Below are positions 26,431 through 36,256 of a stretch of DNA of 64,000 nucleotides, piece by piece. How positions within the stretch are numbered: position 1 is the first letter of the stretch; the number at the start of each line of letters is the position of its first letter. The DNA is from Streptomyces sp. NBC_00683 (GTDB taxonomy: Bacteria; Actinomycetota; Actinomycetes; Streptomycetales; Streptomycetaceae): contig NZ_CP109013.1 of assembly GCF_036226745.1 (NCBI RefSeq), positions 2,232,001 through 2,296,000 of the forward strand. The letters are read 5' to 3'. A model generated the notes under the pieces. The model was given only the letters and a program-made list of their open reading frames with translations, did no database searches and was not told where the DNA came from. The position numbers and the translations under genes are program-made.

Positions 26431-29304
26431 TCAGCAGCTGCCCGCCGGACGGTCCCGCTTCACCAGGTTCGTGGAGCCGGTGGTGCCGTCCAGCCAGAGG
26501 ACGCGCTTGCCCTCGTCGGCGGAGGCGTACACCTGGTCGCCCCGGTTGCAGGAGACGCGCTGCGCGCCGCCCTTGCCGTCGGGTGCCACCTGGTACAGCT
26601 TCGGCAGCGTGTCGTTGGACCAGGAGGTGGCCGGCGGCAGGACCGTGACGGAAACCGCGTCGTCCGAGGCCGTCAGGGAGTAGGCGTACAGGGAGCCGTC
26701 TCCGGCTTCCGGGGTGACAGTGACGGGGTTCGAGCCATCGAGGTCCGCGCGCCGCACCGAGGCCTTGCCGGTGCCGTCGCTGTCCTCGATCCAGAAGACA
26801 CCGTCGTCGGTGATCGCGGTCTGGCCTATGCTCCGCGTCGTGGCGCTGTCGATGGGCATCAGGGTCTTGGCGCCGGTCGCCCCGTCGAAGACCTCGACAC
26901 CGATCTTGGAGAAGCCGTCCTCGCCGGGCCACAGCTTGACGTAGGCGATCTTCCCGTCCTTTATGGAGGGCAGACCTGAGATGTGGTAGGCACGACCGCC
27001 GTCGACCAATCCGGTCTCGCCGGTCTTCATGTTGACGTAGCGCACGTTCGTGACGCCGAACTGCGGGTTGACCGCGGTGTAGGCGACGTAGTCGCCGTCC
27101 ACGGTGAGTCCGGAGATATCGCTGCCGATGGCGCTGACCTGCTTCGCGAGGCCGCCCTTGACCGGGCGCGCCATGATGAGGATGCCGTTGCTGCTGTACT
27201 GGGCCCACACCACGGTCTCGCCGTCGGTGTCCGCGTAGACGTTGTAGTCGCCGTTGTTGGAACTCATCAGCTGGGGCGTGCCCTTGCCGGAGGTGTTGCC
27301 CAGCCACACCGAGTACGGCTCGCTGCCGTCCTCGTTGGACCTGGAGACGGCGTACTTGCCGCCGCCCGCGCCCACGCCGGTACCGCCGACGTTGACCTTC
27401 GACTGAAGGAGGTCGGTGTCGACGCCGAGCGCCTTCTCCCAGCCGGGCACGATGCCGTGCGCGTCGAACGACTTCTTCACGACGCCCAGCTGGGCCTTGG
27501 TGGCGCCCAGTTCCTGCGCGGCGGCGACGACCGCGGCGCGGCCCTCGGTGAATCCGTCCAGGGGGGTCATGTACGCGGACAGGGCGCGGTAGACGATCTT
27601 GTCGGCGAGCTCGGCGCCGAGGTCCTGGCGCAGGTCCCACAGAGCACCGGAGAAGATCGTGGAGTTGAGGTGCACACCACCGTTGTCACCGCGGTAGGTG
27701 ACGCCGATGAAGTCCTTCGAGGTGGTGGCGCCGTCGTTGAGGTCGCGCAGCGCGCACTCGCGGGGGCCGAGCGTCCTGCAGAGGTCCTCGCCGAGCAGGC
27801 CGGAGTCCGGGTCGTCCATCGAGCCGCCGCCGGCCTCGAGGTCGATGGCGTTGCCGAAGTAGTCGGCGATCGCCTCGTTCATGGCACCGGACTGGCCGAC
27901 GTAGACCAGGTTCGCGGTGTGCTCGACGACACCGTGGGTCATCTCGTGGCCGACCACGTCGGTGTCCGCGGAGAACGTGCGGTACTCACCGCCGCCCTGC
28001 CCGTACACCATCTTGGTGCCGTCCCAGAAGGCGTTGTTGAACGGCTGGCCGTTGTCGACCACGCCGACCAGGGAGTACATGTAGCCGTCTTCGGCGTCGA
28101 GGCTGTTCCGGTCGAACTTCGACTTGTAGAAGTCGTAGACCTTGCCGGCCGCCCAGTGGGCGTCGATCGCACCGGCGTCGGTGAAGTCCTGGCCGAGCTC
28201 GGGCGTGGCCGACTGGAACGCCTTGATGCCGGTGGGCCAGCGGCCGGACGCGCTGGCGGCCTCGCGGCCCCGGGCGTCGTAGGTCACCAGCATGGGGCCG
28301 GAGTACGGCGAGTCGGCGGCCCGCTTGCTGTAGTCGATCATGTTGTAGACGCCCTTGGTGTCCTTGTACAGGTTCACCTCGGTCTTCTCGCCGTTGTAGC
28401 GGACGCCGGAGCCCTTGACCACGAGCTCGTCGGCTGCCGCGACGACCGGCTCGTCCGCCGTGCCCGTCCCGTCGGTGGCGCCTGCCTGGGAGTTCGTGGC
28501 GCCGAAGGTCTTGATCGAGCTGTACTGCATCAGCGGGAAGCCGGAGTGCGCGTCGACGTACACCTCCTGCTTGACGGGCGCACCGTCGACCGGGCTGACG
28601 CCGGTGACGGTGATATGGCGGGTGAGTACGCCGGCACCCTGCGGGAGGATCGTCAGACCTTGCCCGCTGCCACTGAGCTCGGCCGTGCCGGGCTTCTCTC
28701 CCTCGGCCGGGCGCTGCAGCGGGGCACCCTGGCCCAGCTGCGAGCGGACGGCGCCGACGGCCCGGGCGATCGCGGTCTCCTCGGAGACCTTCGCCTCGAC
28801 GGTGTCGAGCTTCAGCTCGGTGAAGTACTTGCCGGAGGTGCCGGTGACGGTGCGCTTGCCGTCCTTCTTCTGCATCCGGACGATGTACTCGCCGCCCAGG
28901 ACCGAAATGCCGTGGTACTTCTGCTGCAGACGCACCGCCTCCCGGCCGCCCCCGCTCTCGGTGCCTGCGGTCGCCAGGTCCCTCGCCGGGTCGGCGACGT
29001 GGTAGCGGCTCTTCTTCGCCTTGAGGTGACCGCGCGCGGCGTCGGCGGCGCTGCCCGTGGCGGCGGCCTCCTCGTGCAGGCCGGTGACGAGGGCAGGCGT
29101 GTCCGTGTCGGTGCCCGGGGTCACATCGGTTGCGGCCGCCGGGGCGGCGGTGGCGGCATGGGCGGCCGGCATCGCCGTCACCAGGAGGCCCGCGACGGCC
29201 AGTACGGCCGCCAGTCCCTGACCGACCGCTGTGCCGCCGGACCGACGGGCGTCGCCCGCCGTCCCCCCTGATCGTGACGCTCTCCTGCGCACTGAAGTCC
29301 GCAC
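26431..29304 (-). CDS. Secreted M4-family (thermolysin-like) metalloprotease with C-terminal propeller
   Basis: An extracellular zinc protease of 957 residues. It has a signal peptide (cleavage near AAHA), an FTP/PepSY-type propeptide (about 90-300, LQQKYHGISVLGGEYIV), an M4 catalytic domain with zinc ligands HEMTH about residues 453-457, and the downstream Glu in EAIADYFGN. M4 proteases cleave on the N-terminal side of hydrophobic residues. The last 300 residues form TolB-like propeller repeats, making it much longer than thermolysin. The GTG at 29304 is chosen for AAGGAG four bases upstream; longer starts lack a signal peptide at the N terminus. Divergent from a subtilase gene, suggesting joint regulation. 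Confidence 0.92.
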   Translation of the reverse strand: MRTSVRRRASRSGGTAGDARRSGGTAVGQGLAAVLAVAGLLVTAMPAAHAATAAPAAATDVTPGTDTDTPALVTGLHEEAAATGSAADAARGHLKAKKSRYHVADPARDLATAGTESGGGREAVRLQQKYHGISVLGGEYIVRMQKKDGKRTVTGTSGKYFTELKLDTVEAKVSEETAIARAVGAVRSQLGQGAPLQRPAEGEKPGTAELSGSGQGLTILPQGAGVLTRHITVTGVSPVDGAPVKQEVYVDAHSGFPLMQYSSIKTFGATNSQAGATDGTGTADEPVVAAADELVVKGSGVRYNGEKTEVNLYKDTKGVYNMIDYSKRAADSPYSGPMLVTYDARGREAASASGRWPTGIKAFQSATPELGQDFTDAGAIDAHWAAGKVYDFYKSKFDRNSLDAEDGYMYSLVGVVDNGQPFNNAFWDGTKMVYGQGGGEYRTFSADTDVVGHEMTHGVVEHTANLVYVGQSGAMNEAIADYFGNAIDLEAGGGSMDDPDSGLLGEDLCRTLGPRECALRDLNDGATTSKDFIGVTYRGDNGGVHLNSTIFSGALWDLRQDLGAELADKIVYRALSAYMTPLDGFTEGRAAVVAAAQELGATKAQLGVVKKSFDAHGIVPGWEKALGVDTDLLQSKVNVGGTGVGAGGGKYAVSRSNEDGSEPYSVWLGNTSGKGTPQLMSSNNGDYNVYADTDGETVVWAQYSSNGILIMARPVKGGLAKQVSAIGSDISGLTVDGDYVAYTAVNPQFGVTNVRYVNMKTGETGLVDGGRAYHISGLPSIKDGKIAYVKLWPGEDGFSKIGVEVFDGATGAKTLMPIDSATTRSIGQTAITDDGVFWIEDSDGTGKASVRRADLDGSNPVTVTPEAGDGSLYAYSLTASDDAVSVTVLPPATSWSNDTLPKLYQVAPDGKGGAQRVSCNRGDQVYASADEGKRVLWLDGTTGSTNLVKRDRPAGSC

Positions 29305-29384
29305 GGTGCTCCTTCGACATGTGAACGGATATCGGATGCGGACATGCAACTACCGGTGCAGGAAGGCAAACAATGAGTTCCGGA

Positions 29385-29411
29385 TGCCCACTTGTGGACT
29401 TGCCCACTTGT
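29385..29411. repeat. 16-bp-period direct repeat in protease intergenic region
   Basis: TGCCCACTTGT occurs at 29385-29395 and 29401-29411. It lies 81-107 bases upstream of the M4 start and about 180 upstream of the subtilase start, a plausible activator site between two divergent protease genes. Confidence 0.55.
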
Positions 29412-29590
29412 TGTCGGCCGGCCGGGCGGAGCGTGCGCGCAGGGCACCGGGCCGTCGGCGCCTCACGGACGGCCCCTCACCGTCACGAATACTCAAGGCC
29501 TCGTCGTCGGCCGCACGGCGCCCTGTAATACCCGAGTAACGGCTGGTGTCTAGCGTCCGGGCTCCGTACCGTTTCCGGAGGTTTACCTCG

Positions 29591-32128
29591 ATGCACCTGC
29601 CACGACTGCCCCGGCGCCGACGTGCCGCGTGGGCGGCGGCTGCCCTCACCGCGACCACCCTGCTGATCGGCCCGCTGCCCGCGGCCACCGCGGCAGCCGC
29701 GGCTGACACGCCCTCCCCGAAGATCGACTCGTCCCTGCTGACGGCCGTGGACAAGGGCGGCGAGGCATCGTTCTTCGTCGTCCTCAAGGACCAGGCCGAC
29801 CTGTCCGCCGCCAAGGCAGAGCCCGCGCACTCCAAGGCGAAGTCGGCGTACAAGGAACTGCGCGCCAAGGCCTCGGACAGCCAGCGCTCGCTCAACGCCT
29901 TCCTCGACAAGAAGAAGGTCGGCCACCAGGACTTCTGGATAGCCAACGCCGTCTACGTCAGCGGTGACGAGCAGCTCGTCGACGAGCTCGCCAAGCGCTC
30001 GGACGTCGCGAAGATCGTCAAGGAGCAGCACTACCGGCTCGACGACGTCGAGAGCGCGGACAGCAGGACCGAGGCCGCCTCCGTCACCGACGAGGCCACC
30101 CCCGAGTGGGGCGTCAAGGACATCAAGGCCGACCAGGTCTGGTCCCAGTACGACAACCGCGGCGAGGGCATCGTCATCGCCAACGTCGACTCGGGTGTGC
30201 AGTTCGACCACCCGGACCTCGTCGGCAACTACCGTGGCAACAACGGCGACGGCAGCTTCACCCACGACTACAACTTCTACGACCCGACCGGCGAGTGCGG
30301 CACGAGCGGCCTCCCGTGCGACAACAACGGCCACGGCACCCACACCATGGGCACGATGGTCGCCGCGAACGGCATCGGCGTCGCGCCGAACGCGACGTGG
30401 ATCGCCGCGAAGGGCTGCGAGACGTCCTCCTGCTCCGACGCGTCGCTGCTCTCGGCCGGCCAGTGGATCCTCGCGCCGACCGACCGCAACGGTGAGAACC
30501 CGCGTCCCGACCTGGCCCCCGACATCGTCAACAACTCCTGGGGCGGCGGCAACACGACGTTCTACCAGGACATCGTCGAGGCATGGAACGCGGCCGGCAT
30601 CTTCGAGGCGTTCGCCGCGGGCAACGACGGCGACGGCGTGACCTGTTCCACCACGAGGGCCCCGGGTGCGCAGGCGCCCGCCTACGGCGTCGGCGCGTAC
30701 GACTCCACCGGCAGGATCGCCAACTTCTCCGGCTTCGGCCCGTCGCTGGTCGACGGTTCGGCGAAGCCGAACATCTCGGCCCCCGGCGTGAACATCCGCT
30801 CGACCTGGCCGGGCAGCACGTACAAGGCCATCAACGGTACGTCGATGGCGACACCGCACGTCGCGGGCGCCGTGGCCCTTCTGTGGTCGTCGGCTCCCGC
30901 CCTCATCGGTGACATCGACGGCACGCGCGCGCTCCTCAACGAGGGCGCGACGGACGTCGACGACACGCACTGCGGCGGCACCGCCGGTATGAACAACGTG
31001 TGGGGCGAGGGCAAGCTCGACATCCTCAGCACCGTCAGCAAGGCCCCGCACACCGCGGGCACCGTGACCGGCAAGGTCACCGACAGCGCCACCGGTTCCG
31101 CGCTGCCCGGCGTCACCGTGAAGGCGACCAACGCCGACACCAGCCGCACCACGACCACCAACGCCGCCGGTTCCTACCGGCTGACGCTGGCCCCGGGCAC
31201 GTACGACATCTCGTACGGCGGCTACGGCTACGCCATGGGCTCGGTCAAGGGCCTCGACGTCGCCGAGGGGCAGGACCTCACGCAGGACGTCGTGCTCGAC
31301 GCCGTCCCGATGCACCCCGTGACCGGCACCGTCCTCGACGTCACCGGCAAGCCGCTCGCCAAGGCCACCGTCGAGGTCGACGGCGTCCCGGTGCCCGAGG
31401 TCACCACGGACGCCTCCGGCCGCTTCACCCTGCCGAAGGTCGCCGAGGGCTCCTACTCGCTGACCACGACGCCCGCCGCCCCCGTGCTGTGCAACGGCGT
31501 GGACACCACCGCGCTCACGGTCGACGGCGACGAGTCGCTGACCGTCCGCCTGCCGGCCCGCACCGACCGGTCCGGCAACAGCTGCACGCCGGGCACGTAC
31601 GCCTGGGTCAAGGGCGCCGAGAAGGTCGCCCTCAGCGGTGACGAGGACGCGAAGAACATCGCGCTGCCCTTCCCGGTGAAGCTGTACGGCGTCTCGTACT
31701 CCAGCGCCGCCGTGACCACGAACGGCATGATCAACTTCCTGGCGCCGCGCGTCGGCGACTACACCAACACGGCCCTGCCGTCGACGGCGAAGCCCGACGG
31801 CGTCGTCGCCCCGTTCTGGGACGACCTGGCCCTCGACAAGAAGTCGAGCGTGCAGACGGCCACCACCGGCAAGATCGGCGCCCGCAGTTTCGCGGTCGTC
31901 TGGAACAACGCCCTCTTCGCCGACGGCTCCTCGACCCGCGTCACCTTCGAGGCGGTCTTCGACGAGGCCACCGGCGCGATCACCTTCCAGTACCAGACCG
32001 TCCCGGGCAACGGTGGCACGGCCACTGTCGGCATCGAGAACCAGTCCGGTACGGACGCCCTGCAGTACTCCTTCAACCAGTCGGTGCTGACGAACGGCTC
32101 GGCCATTCGCATCGCCCAGGGAGCCTAG
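29591..32128 (+). CDS. Secreted S8 subtilisin-like protease with carboxypeptidase-regulatory-like domains
   Basis: An extracellular serine protease of 845 residues. A signal peptide (1-37) and an inhibitor_I9-type propeptide (about 45-150) precede the catalytic core: Asp about 200 (NVDSGVQFDHPDL), His about 248 (NGHGTHTMG), oxyanion NSWGGG about 315-320, and Ser about 418 (NGTSMATPHVAG). Two beta-sandwich carboxypeptidase-regulatory-like repeats (TGKVTDSATGSALPG, TGTVLDVTGKPLAK) and a strand-rich C-terminal domain follow. The ATG at 29591 has GGAGG upstream. Its stop overlaps the next gene's GTG by one base (TAGTG), so the FG-GAP protein is made together with it. Confidence 0.93.
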   Translation: MHLPRLPRRRRAAWAAAALTATTLLIGPLPAATAAAAADTPSPKIDSSLLTAVDKGGEASFFVVLKDQADLSAAKAEPAHSKAKSAYKELRAKASDSQRSLNAFLDKKKVGHQDFWIANAVYVSGDEQLVDELAKRSDVAKIVKEQHYRLDDVESADSRTEAASVTDEATPEWGVKDIKADQVWSQYDNRGEGIVIANVDSGVQFDHPDLVGNYRGNNGDGSFTHDYNFYDPTGECGTSGLPCDNNGHGTHTMGTMVAANGIGVAPNATWIAAKGCETSSCSDASLLSAGQWILAPTDRNGENPRPDLAPDIVNNSWGGGNTTFYQDIVEAWNAAGIFEAFAAGNDGDGVTCSTTRAPGAQAPAYGVGAYDSTGRIANFSGFGPSLVDGSAKPNISAPGVNIRSTWPGSTYKAINGTSMATPHVAGAVALLWSSAPALIGDIDGTRALLNEGATDVDDTHCGGTAGMNNVWGEGKLDILSTVSKAPHTAGTVTGKVTDSATGSALPGVTVKATNADTSRTTTTNAAGSYRLTLAPGTYDISYGGYGYAMGSVKGLDVAEGQDLTQDVVLDAVPMHPVTGTVLDVTGKPLAKATVEVDGVPVPEVTTDASGRFTLPKVAEGSYSLTTTPAAPVLCNGVDTTALTVDGDESLTVRLPARTDRSGNSCTPGTYAWVKGAEKVALSGDEDAKNIALPFPVKLYGVSYSSAAVTTNGMINFLAPRVGDYTNTALPSTAKPDGVVAPFWDDLALDKKSSVQTATTGKIGARSFAVVWNNALFADGSSTRVTFEAVFDEATGAITFQYQTVPGNGGTATVGIENQSGTDALQYSFNQSVLTNGSAIRIAQGA

Positions 32129-35052
32129 TGATGAGAGCCACCACTTCCCGGCGGGCCCTGCGGCTCGCCTCCGGCCTTGTCGCGGCCGGCCTCGCCCTGA
32201 CGGCGGCGCCGCACGCGCTCGCCGCCGGTGACGACGACGGTTCGGCGATGAAGCTGACCAGCCAGCAGGCCGAGACACTGGCCGAGCGCGTGCAGGTCGA
32301 CGTGTACGGCGACAACCTGAAGCCCGTCAACGCAGGTGACCAGGAGGGCGACCCGGCCGACACCGGTTCGTCCGACGACACGGCGGGCTCCGGGTCCGGG
32401 ACCACCGCGGCGACCCCCGTCACCTTCACCAACAAGTCCGCCCTGGAGGGCGTCCGCGGCGTCGGCGCAACCGTCCCGGCCGGCTCCGACGGCAGCTACT
32501 TCACCCTCCACAGCCTGGGCAACGTGCAGTTGCACAAGGCCGACGGCACCACGGCATGGGCGCGCACCAATGCGTCCCTGTACACGGACTGGCAGGTCAA
32601 GCCGCTGCGGGTCTGGCAGACCGAGCCGTACCCGGCGCGCATCATGATGGGCTACAACGCGGTCAGCCCGTTCACGGCCGCCTCCGACCAGGGCTTCGAC
32701 ACCGCCGACCTGACCGGCGACGGCACGCCCGACGTCGTCTTCTCGGCGAGCGTCGGCAGCTCGCCCTACCGGCCGTTCACCTCGCCCGGCTCCACGCTGC
32801 CCACGGGCACGTTCGTGACGGTCCTCGACGGCAGGAGCGGCAAGACGCTCTGGTCGAAGGTCTATTCGCAGGCCACCGCGGTCAAGGTCGTCGACGGCAC
32901 GCTGCTCGTCGCCAACACCCCCGCGTACAACCAGAACGCCCCGGCGGCCGAGACGGCCACGCTCAGCGGGATCCGCTTCTCGTACGCCGACGGCGCGCTG
33001 ACCCCGGCGTCGACGTGGACGTACGACACCCGGCAGACCGAGGGCTCCTGGGGAGCGCTGGAGTCCGTCGGTGACGGCAGGCTCGCTGCCTCCTGGAACC
33101 TCCGGAAGACGGAGACGACGCCGGGAAGCAGCCGCACCCTGGTGATGGACGCGGCCGACGGGTCCGTCACCTGGCAGACCGACAGCGCCCTGTACAGCCG
33201 CCAGCTGCACCTGGACGCCACGCGCAACCGCCTCGTCGCCCTGGAGCAGACCGACTCCACGGACGGCGTGCGCTACGAGATCGCCTCGTACGCCCTCGGC
33301 GGCGGCGCACGCGCCACCCTCGACGGCCGGTCCAACGTTCTGCCGACGGCCATGACGGTCGGCGACCTGCGGGGCGACGCCAAGACCGAGTACGTGGTCG
33401 CCGAGTCCACCTTCGACCCCGCGCTCTACGTGAACGCGAGCACCGTTCGGGTCCTCGACGGCAACAGCCCGGACACCGCCCTCTGGTCGCGGACCGTCAA
33501 GCGGGATGCCGACAACAGCGGGGACGGCGCCAGCACCTGGCGTCTTGACGTGAGGGCCGGCCGCCTGGTCACCTCCTCTCAGAGCGACAGCGCCATCTTC
33601 ACGGCCGACAACTCCGGCGGTGGCCGACTGGCCAGGCTCACGGTGTTCAACGGCGACGGTGACGTCCGCTGGGAGCACGAGGACAACTCCGCCTCGCCGA
33701 TGTTCCAGCAGTTGTTCAGCGACAAGAGCGGCGCGCACGTCCGGGTCGTCGACCTGGAGCAGAACGTCCGCGACTTCGACCTCGGCAAGGGCACGCAGCA
33801 GCGCCTGACGCCGCTCCAGGGCGACCTGTCGTTCGCCAAGGCACTCGACGTCGACGGCGACAAGAAGCCCGATGTCGTCACCGGCGGCACATCGCGCGGC
33901 GTGTGGGCCTACTCCGGCACCTCGCTGCTCGACGGCACGCCGAAGAAGTTGTGGCAGGCCACGGTCCCCGGCCAGGTGCACGCCATCGAGACCGGTGACG
34001 TGACCGGCGACAGCAAGCCCGAGGTCATCGTCGCCGCGGACACCGCGACCGTCGTCCTCGACGGTCGCACCGGCCAGGTCCTGAGCACGATCGACGGCGA
34101 CGGCGCCTACGTCCGCTCGGTCACCGTGGCCGACATCGACGGCAAGGGCAAGGCCGAGATCCTCGTCCCGACCGACGCCCTGCGCGCCTACAAGGGCTCC
34201 GGCAAGAAGATGTGGACGTACGCGGCGCCCGCGAGCGCCGGCGACGTGGTCTTCTCCGACACGGCGGTCGCCGACGGCCAGGTGTACGCCCAGTACACCA
34301 GTGTCGGCGCGCTGAACCTCGACGAAGCCGTGGTGGACGGCGTCGCGCTCAACGGCATGAACGGCGCGGTCCGCTGGACGGCGGCCCCCAAGGCCCCGGC
34401 CGCGGCCGTGGACGGGAAGCTGCACGGCGCACTGCTCGACCACGGCGTCTTCGCCTCGCCGAAGATCCCCTATGCGGACGGGCATGCGGTCGCCTACACG
34501 TGGATCGTGTCCGCCGTGCCCGACTTCAGTTCGACGGAGGCCGCGAGCGCCACTGTCATCGTGGAGATCCGGGACGGCCGCACCGGCGAGCTGCTGCATC
34601 AGAAGCAGACCGGCGGCCCCTGGTCGCACGGCAACTTCTTCACCGGTGACGACAGCGACGGTCTGCTCGCCACGAGCTTCGGCACCATCCGTGTCTTCGG
34701 CCCCGACGGCCAGGAAGGCAAGGGCTCGACCGCCGCACCGCTGCGCACCACGCAGTTCATCACCGGTCCCGGCGGGCGGAAGCTGCTGGCCGGTGGCATG
34801 GAGGGCGGCGTGGGAGCATGGGACCCGTCGATCCTGACCAGCGGGGGCGCCTTCAGCGGCTCGCTCGGCTCGGGCAGCGTCTCGGGTGGCCGCGAATACC
34901 TCGCGGTCGACCTCGACGGTGACGGGGCTGAGGAGATGATCTCGCTCAACTTCGACATCAACGGCTACGACCGCATGTCCCAGCAACTGGGCGGTCGCGT
35001 CCTCAGCCCGAACAACGCCATCCACCAGATGACCACGTTCAAGCTTTCCTGA
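32128..35052 (+). CDS. Large secreted FG-GAP/VCBS-like repeat protein
   Basis: An exported 974-residue protein (signal peptide ends near LAA, residue 33) with no membrane anchor. It carries several integrin-type calcium-binding FG-GAP motifs: DLTGDGTPDVV, DVDGDKKPDVV, DVTGDSKPEVI, DIDGKGKAEIL and DLDGDGAEEMI. These alternate with PQQ-like strand repeats, so a beta-propeller with Ca2+ loops is expected. No catalytic residues are evident. Coupled in translation to the subtilase, it could be a partner, substrate or inhibitor of that protease. The start is GTG at 32128 or ATG at 32131. Confidence 0.85.
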   Translation: MMRATTSRRALRLASGLVAAGLALTAAPHALAAGDDDGSAMKLTSQQAETLAERVQVDVYGDNLKPVNAGDQEGDPADTGSSDDTAGSGSGTTAATPVTFTNKSALEGVRGVGATVPAGSDGSYFTLHSLGNVQLHKADGTTAWARTNASLYTDWQVKPLRVWQTEPYPARIMMGYNAVSPFTAASDQGFDTADLTGDGTPDVVFSASVGSSPYRPFTSPGSTLPTGTFVTVLDGRSGKTLWSKVYSQATAVKVVDGTLLVANTPAYNQNAPAAETATLSGIRFSYADGALTPASTWTYDTRQTEGSWGALESVGDGRLAASWNLRKTETTPGSSRTLVMDAADGSVTWQTDSALYSRQLHLDATRNRLVALEQTDSTDGVRYEIASYALGGGARATLDGRSNVLPTAMTVGDLRGDAKTEYVVAESTFDPALYVNASTVRVLDGNSPDTALWSRTVKRDADNSGDGASTWRLDVRAGRLVTSSQSDSAIFTADNSGGGRLARLTVFNGDGDVRWEHEDNSASPMFQQLFSDKSGAHVRVVDLEQNVRDFDLGKGTQQRLTPLQGDLSFAKALDVDGDKKPDVVTGGTSRGVWAYSGTSLLDGTPKKLWQATVPGQVHAIETGDVTGDSKPEVIVAADTATVVLDGRTGQVLSTIDGDGAYVRSVTVADIDGKGKAEILVPTDALRAYKGSGKKMWTYAAPASAGDVVFSDTAVADGQVYAQYTSVGALNLDEAVVDGVALNGMNGAVRWTAAPKAPAAAVDGKLHGALLDHGVFASPKIPYADGHAVAYTWIVSAVPDFSSTEAASATVIVEIRDGRTGELLHQKQTGGPWSHGNFFTGDDSDGLLATSFGTIRVFGPDGQEGKGSTAAPLRTTQFITGPGGRKLLAGGMEGGVGAWDPSILTSGGAFSGSLGSGSVSGGREYLAVDLDGDGAEEMISLNFDINGYDRMSQQLGGRVLSPNNAIHQMTTFKLS

Positions 35053-35084
35053 CGCCACACCGGCGGTGGCACACACCGCACCCC

Positions 35085-35126
35085 GTCCTGGCGGGAGCCG
35101 ACGCAACGCGAGGCTCCCGCCAGGAC
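35085..35126 (+). terminator. Terminator after the subtilase / FG-GAP operon
   Basis: A perfect 15-bp stem (35085-35099 / 35112-35126) with a 12-base loop lies 33 bases after the FG-GAP stop codon. Confidence 0.88.
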
Positions 35127-35248
35127 ATGGGACGGCCCTCGAAGCCGCCCCGCCGACCCTCCGGGCCCTGCCCGGAGGGTTCACGGCTTTCGTCGATTGC
35201 ACGGCGCTCCTCATGAACCGGCCGGGCCAGTCAGGGTGTGATCAAGGC

Positions 35249-36256
35249 ATGGAGCAGGCGAGCGGGCAGTGGCGGACCCTCGGTCTGGGAGACAGCGAAC
35301 TTGCCGTCTACGAGGCGCTGCTGGGGCCCGACCGGCACGGCAGCCCGACGGCACTTGCCCGGAGTCTGGGCATGACCGCCCAACAGGTGACGGCCGCGCT
35401 GAACCAGCTTCAGGAGCGCGGCTTCCTTCACCCGGCGTCCGCCGACGGCAGGCTGCCCCTCGCCGTCAACCCCGCCACCGCCATTCGCAATCGGATCCAT
35501 CTGCGTCGCGCACAACTCCTCAGCGCCTCCTCGGACCTGGAGGTGCTCACGGCCTCGGTCGACCGCCTGGCCGCCCAGGTACTGGGCCGGGCCGCGGACC
35601 CGCAGCGGACGGGCATCGAAACCGTAAGGGACCGGAAGGCCGTGGCTGACCGGGTGGCCGCCCTTCTCGCGTCCGCGCAGAGCGAGGTCAACCTGCTCGA
35701 CCGGCCGCCCTACGCCTCCAGCGCGCCGGACGGGATGCCGGCACCGCTGGATGTCACCGACCTCGTACGACGCGGCGTGCGGGTGCGTGTGGCGGTCGAC
35801 CGCGCGGGCCTGGAATTCCCCGGCCGCGCACGCGGACTGGGCGAACTGGCGGAACAGGGGGTGGAGATCCGGGTGGCGTCGAACCTGCCGACCAAACTCA
35901 TCACCGTGGACCGCCAGGTCACCCTCCTCCCCCCTACCGACGCCGCCGACCCGACCGACGCGGCCCTGGTGGTCAGTGACGCCCTGCTGGGCAACGCCCT
36001 GGTGCCCCTGTTCGAGGAGGTCTGGCAGCGCGCCATTCCGATCGGCCCCGGCGGCACCGAGGCAGTCACGGACGAGGACCGGGAACTGCTGACGATGCTC
36101 GCCTCCGGGTTGAAGGACGAGGCCATCGCCAGACGCCTTGACCTGCACGTTCACACGGTCCGCCGCAGGATCAGCCGGCTGATGGCGGACCTGAAGGCCG
36201 AGACCCGCTTCCAGGCGGGCATCCAAGCTGTACGCAAGGGATGGCTGCCTGCCTGA
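35249..36256 (+). CDS. TrmB-like / LuxR-type hybrid transcriptional regulator
   Basis: A 335-residue protein. An N-terminal winged helix of TrmB kind (about residues 8-70, LGDSELAVYEALLG...LARSLGMTAQQVTAAL) is joined to a middle PLD-like/TrmB ligand region (about 120-250) and a C-terminal LuxR HTH (about 270-325, LLTMLASGLKDEAIARRLDLHVHTVRRR). The ATG at 35249 is behind AAGG; an ATG at 35213 is possible. It follows the protease operon after a terminator and could regulate it. Its last 86 bases overlap the convergent DMT transporter gene. Confidence 0.85.
   Translation: MEQASGQWRTLGLGDSELAVYEALLGPDRHGSPTALARSLGMTAQQVTAALNQLQERGFLHPASADGRLPLAVNPATAIRNRIHLRRAQLLSASSDLEVLTASVDRLAAQVLGRAADPQRTGIETVRDRKAVADRVAALLASAQSEVNLLDRPPYASSAPDGMPAPLDVTDLVRRGVRVRVAVDRAGLEFPGRARGLGELAEQGVEIRVASNLPTKLITVDRQVTLLPPTDAADPTDAALVVSDALLGNALVPLFEEVWQRAIPIGPGGTEAVTDEDRELLTMLASGLKDEAIARRLDLHVHTVRRRISRLMADLKAETRFQAGIQAVRKGWLPA

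Noticed and set aside
26983..29271. Long plus-strand frame opposite the M4 protease
   Set aside because: Same reason: the zinc motif, signal peptide and Shine-Dalgarno all support the minus-strand gene.
32125..35214. A very long open frame on the minus strand across the FG-GAP gene
   Set aside because: It is the mirror of a real gene with GC-rich third positions: its composition is Arg/Gly/Val-rich, low in hydrophobic order and without domains, signal or ribosome binding site.
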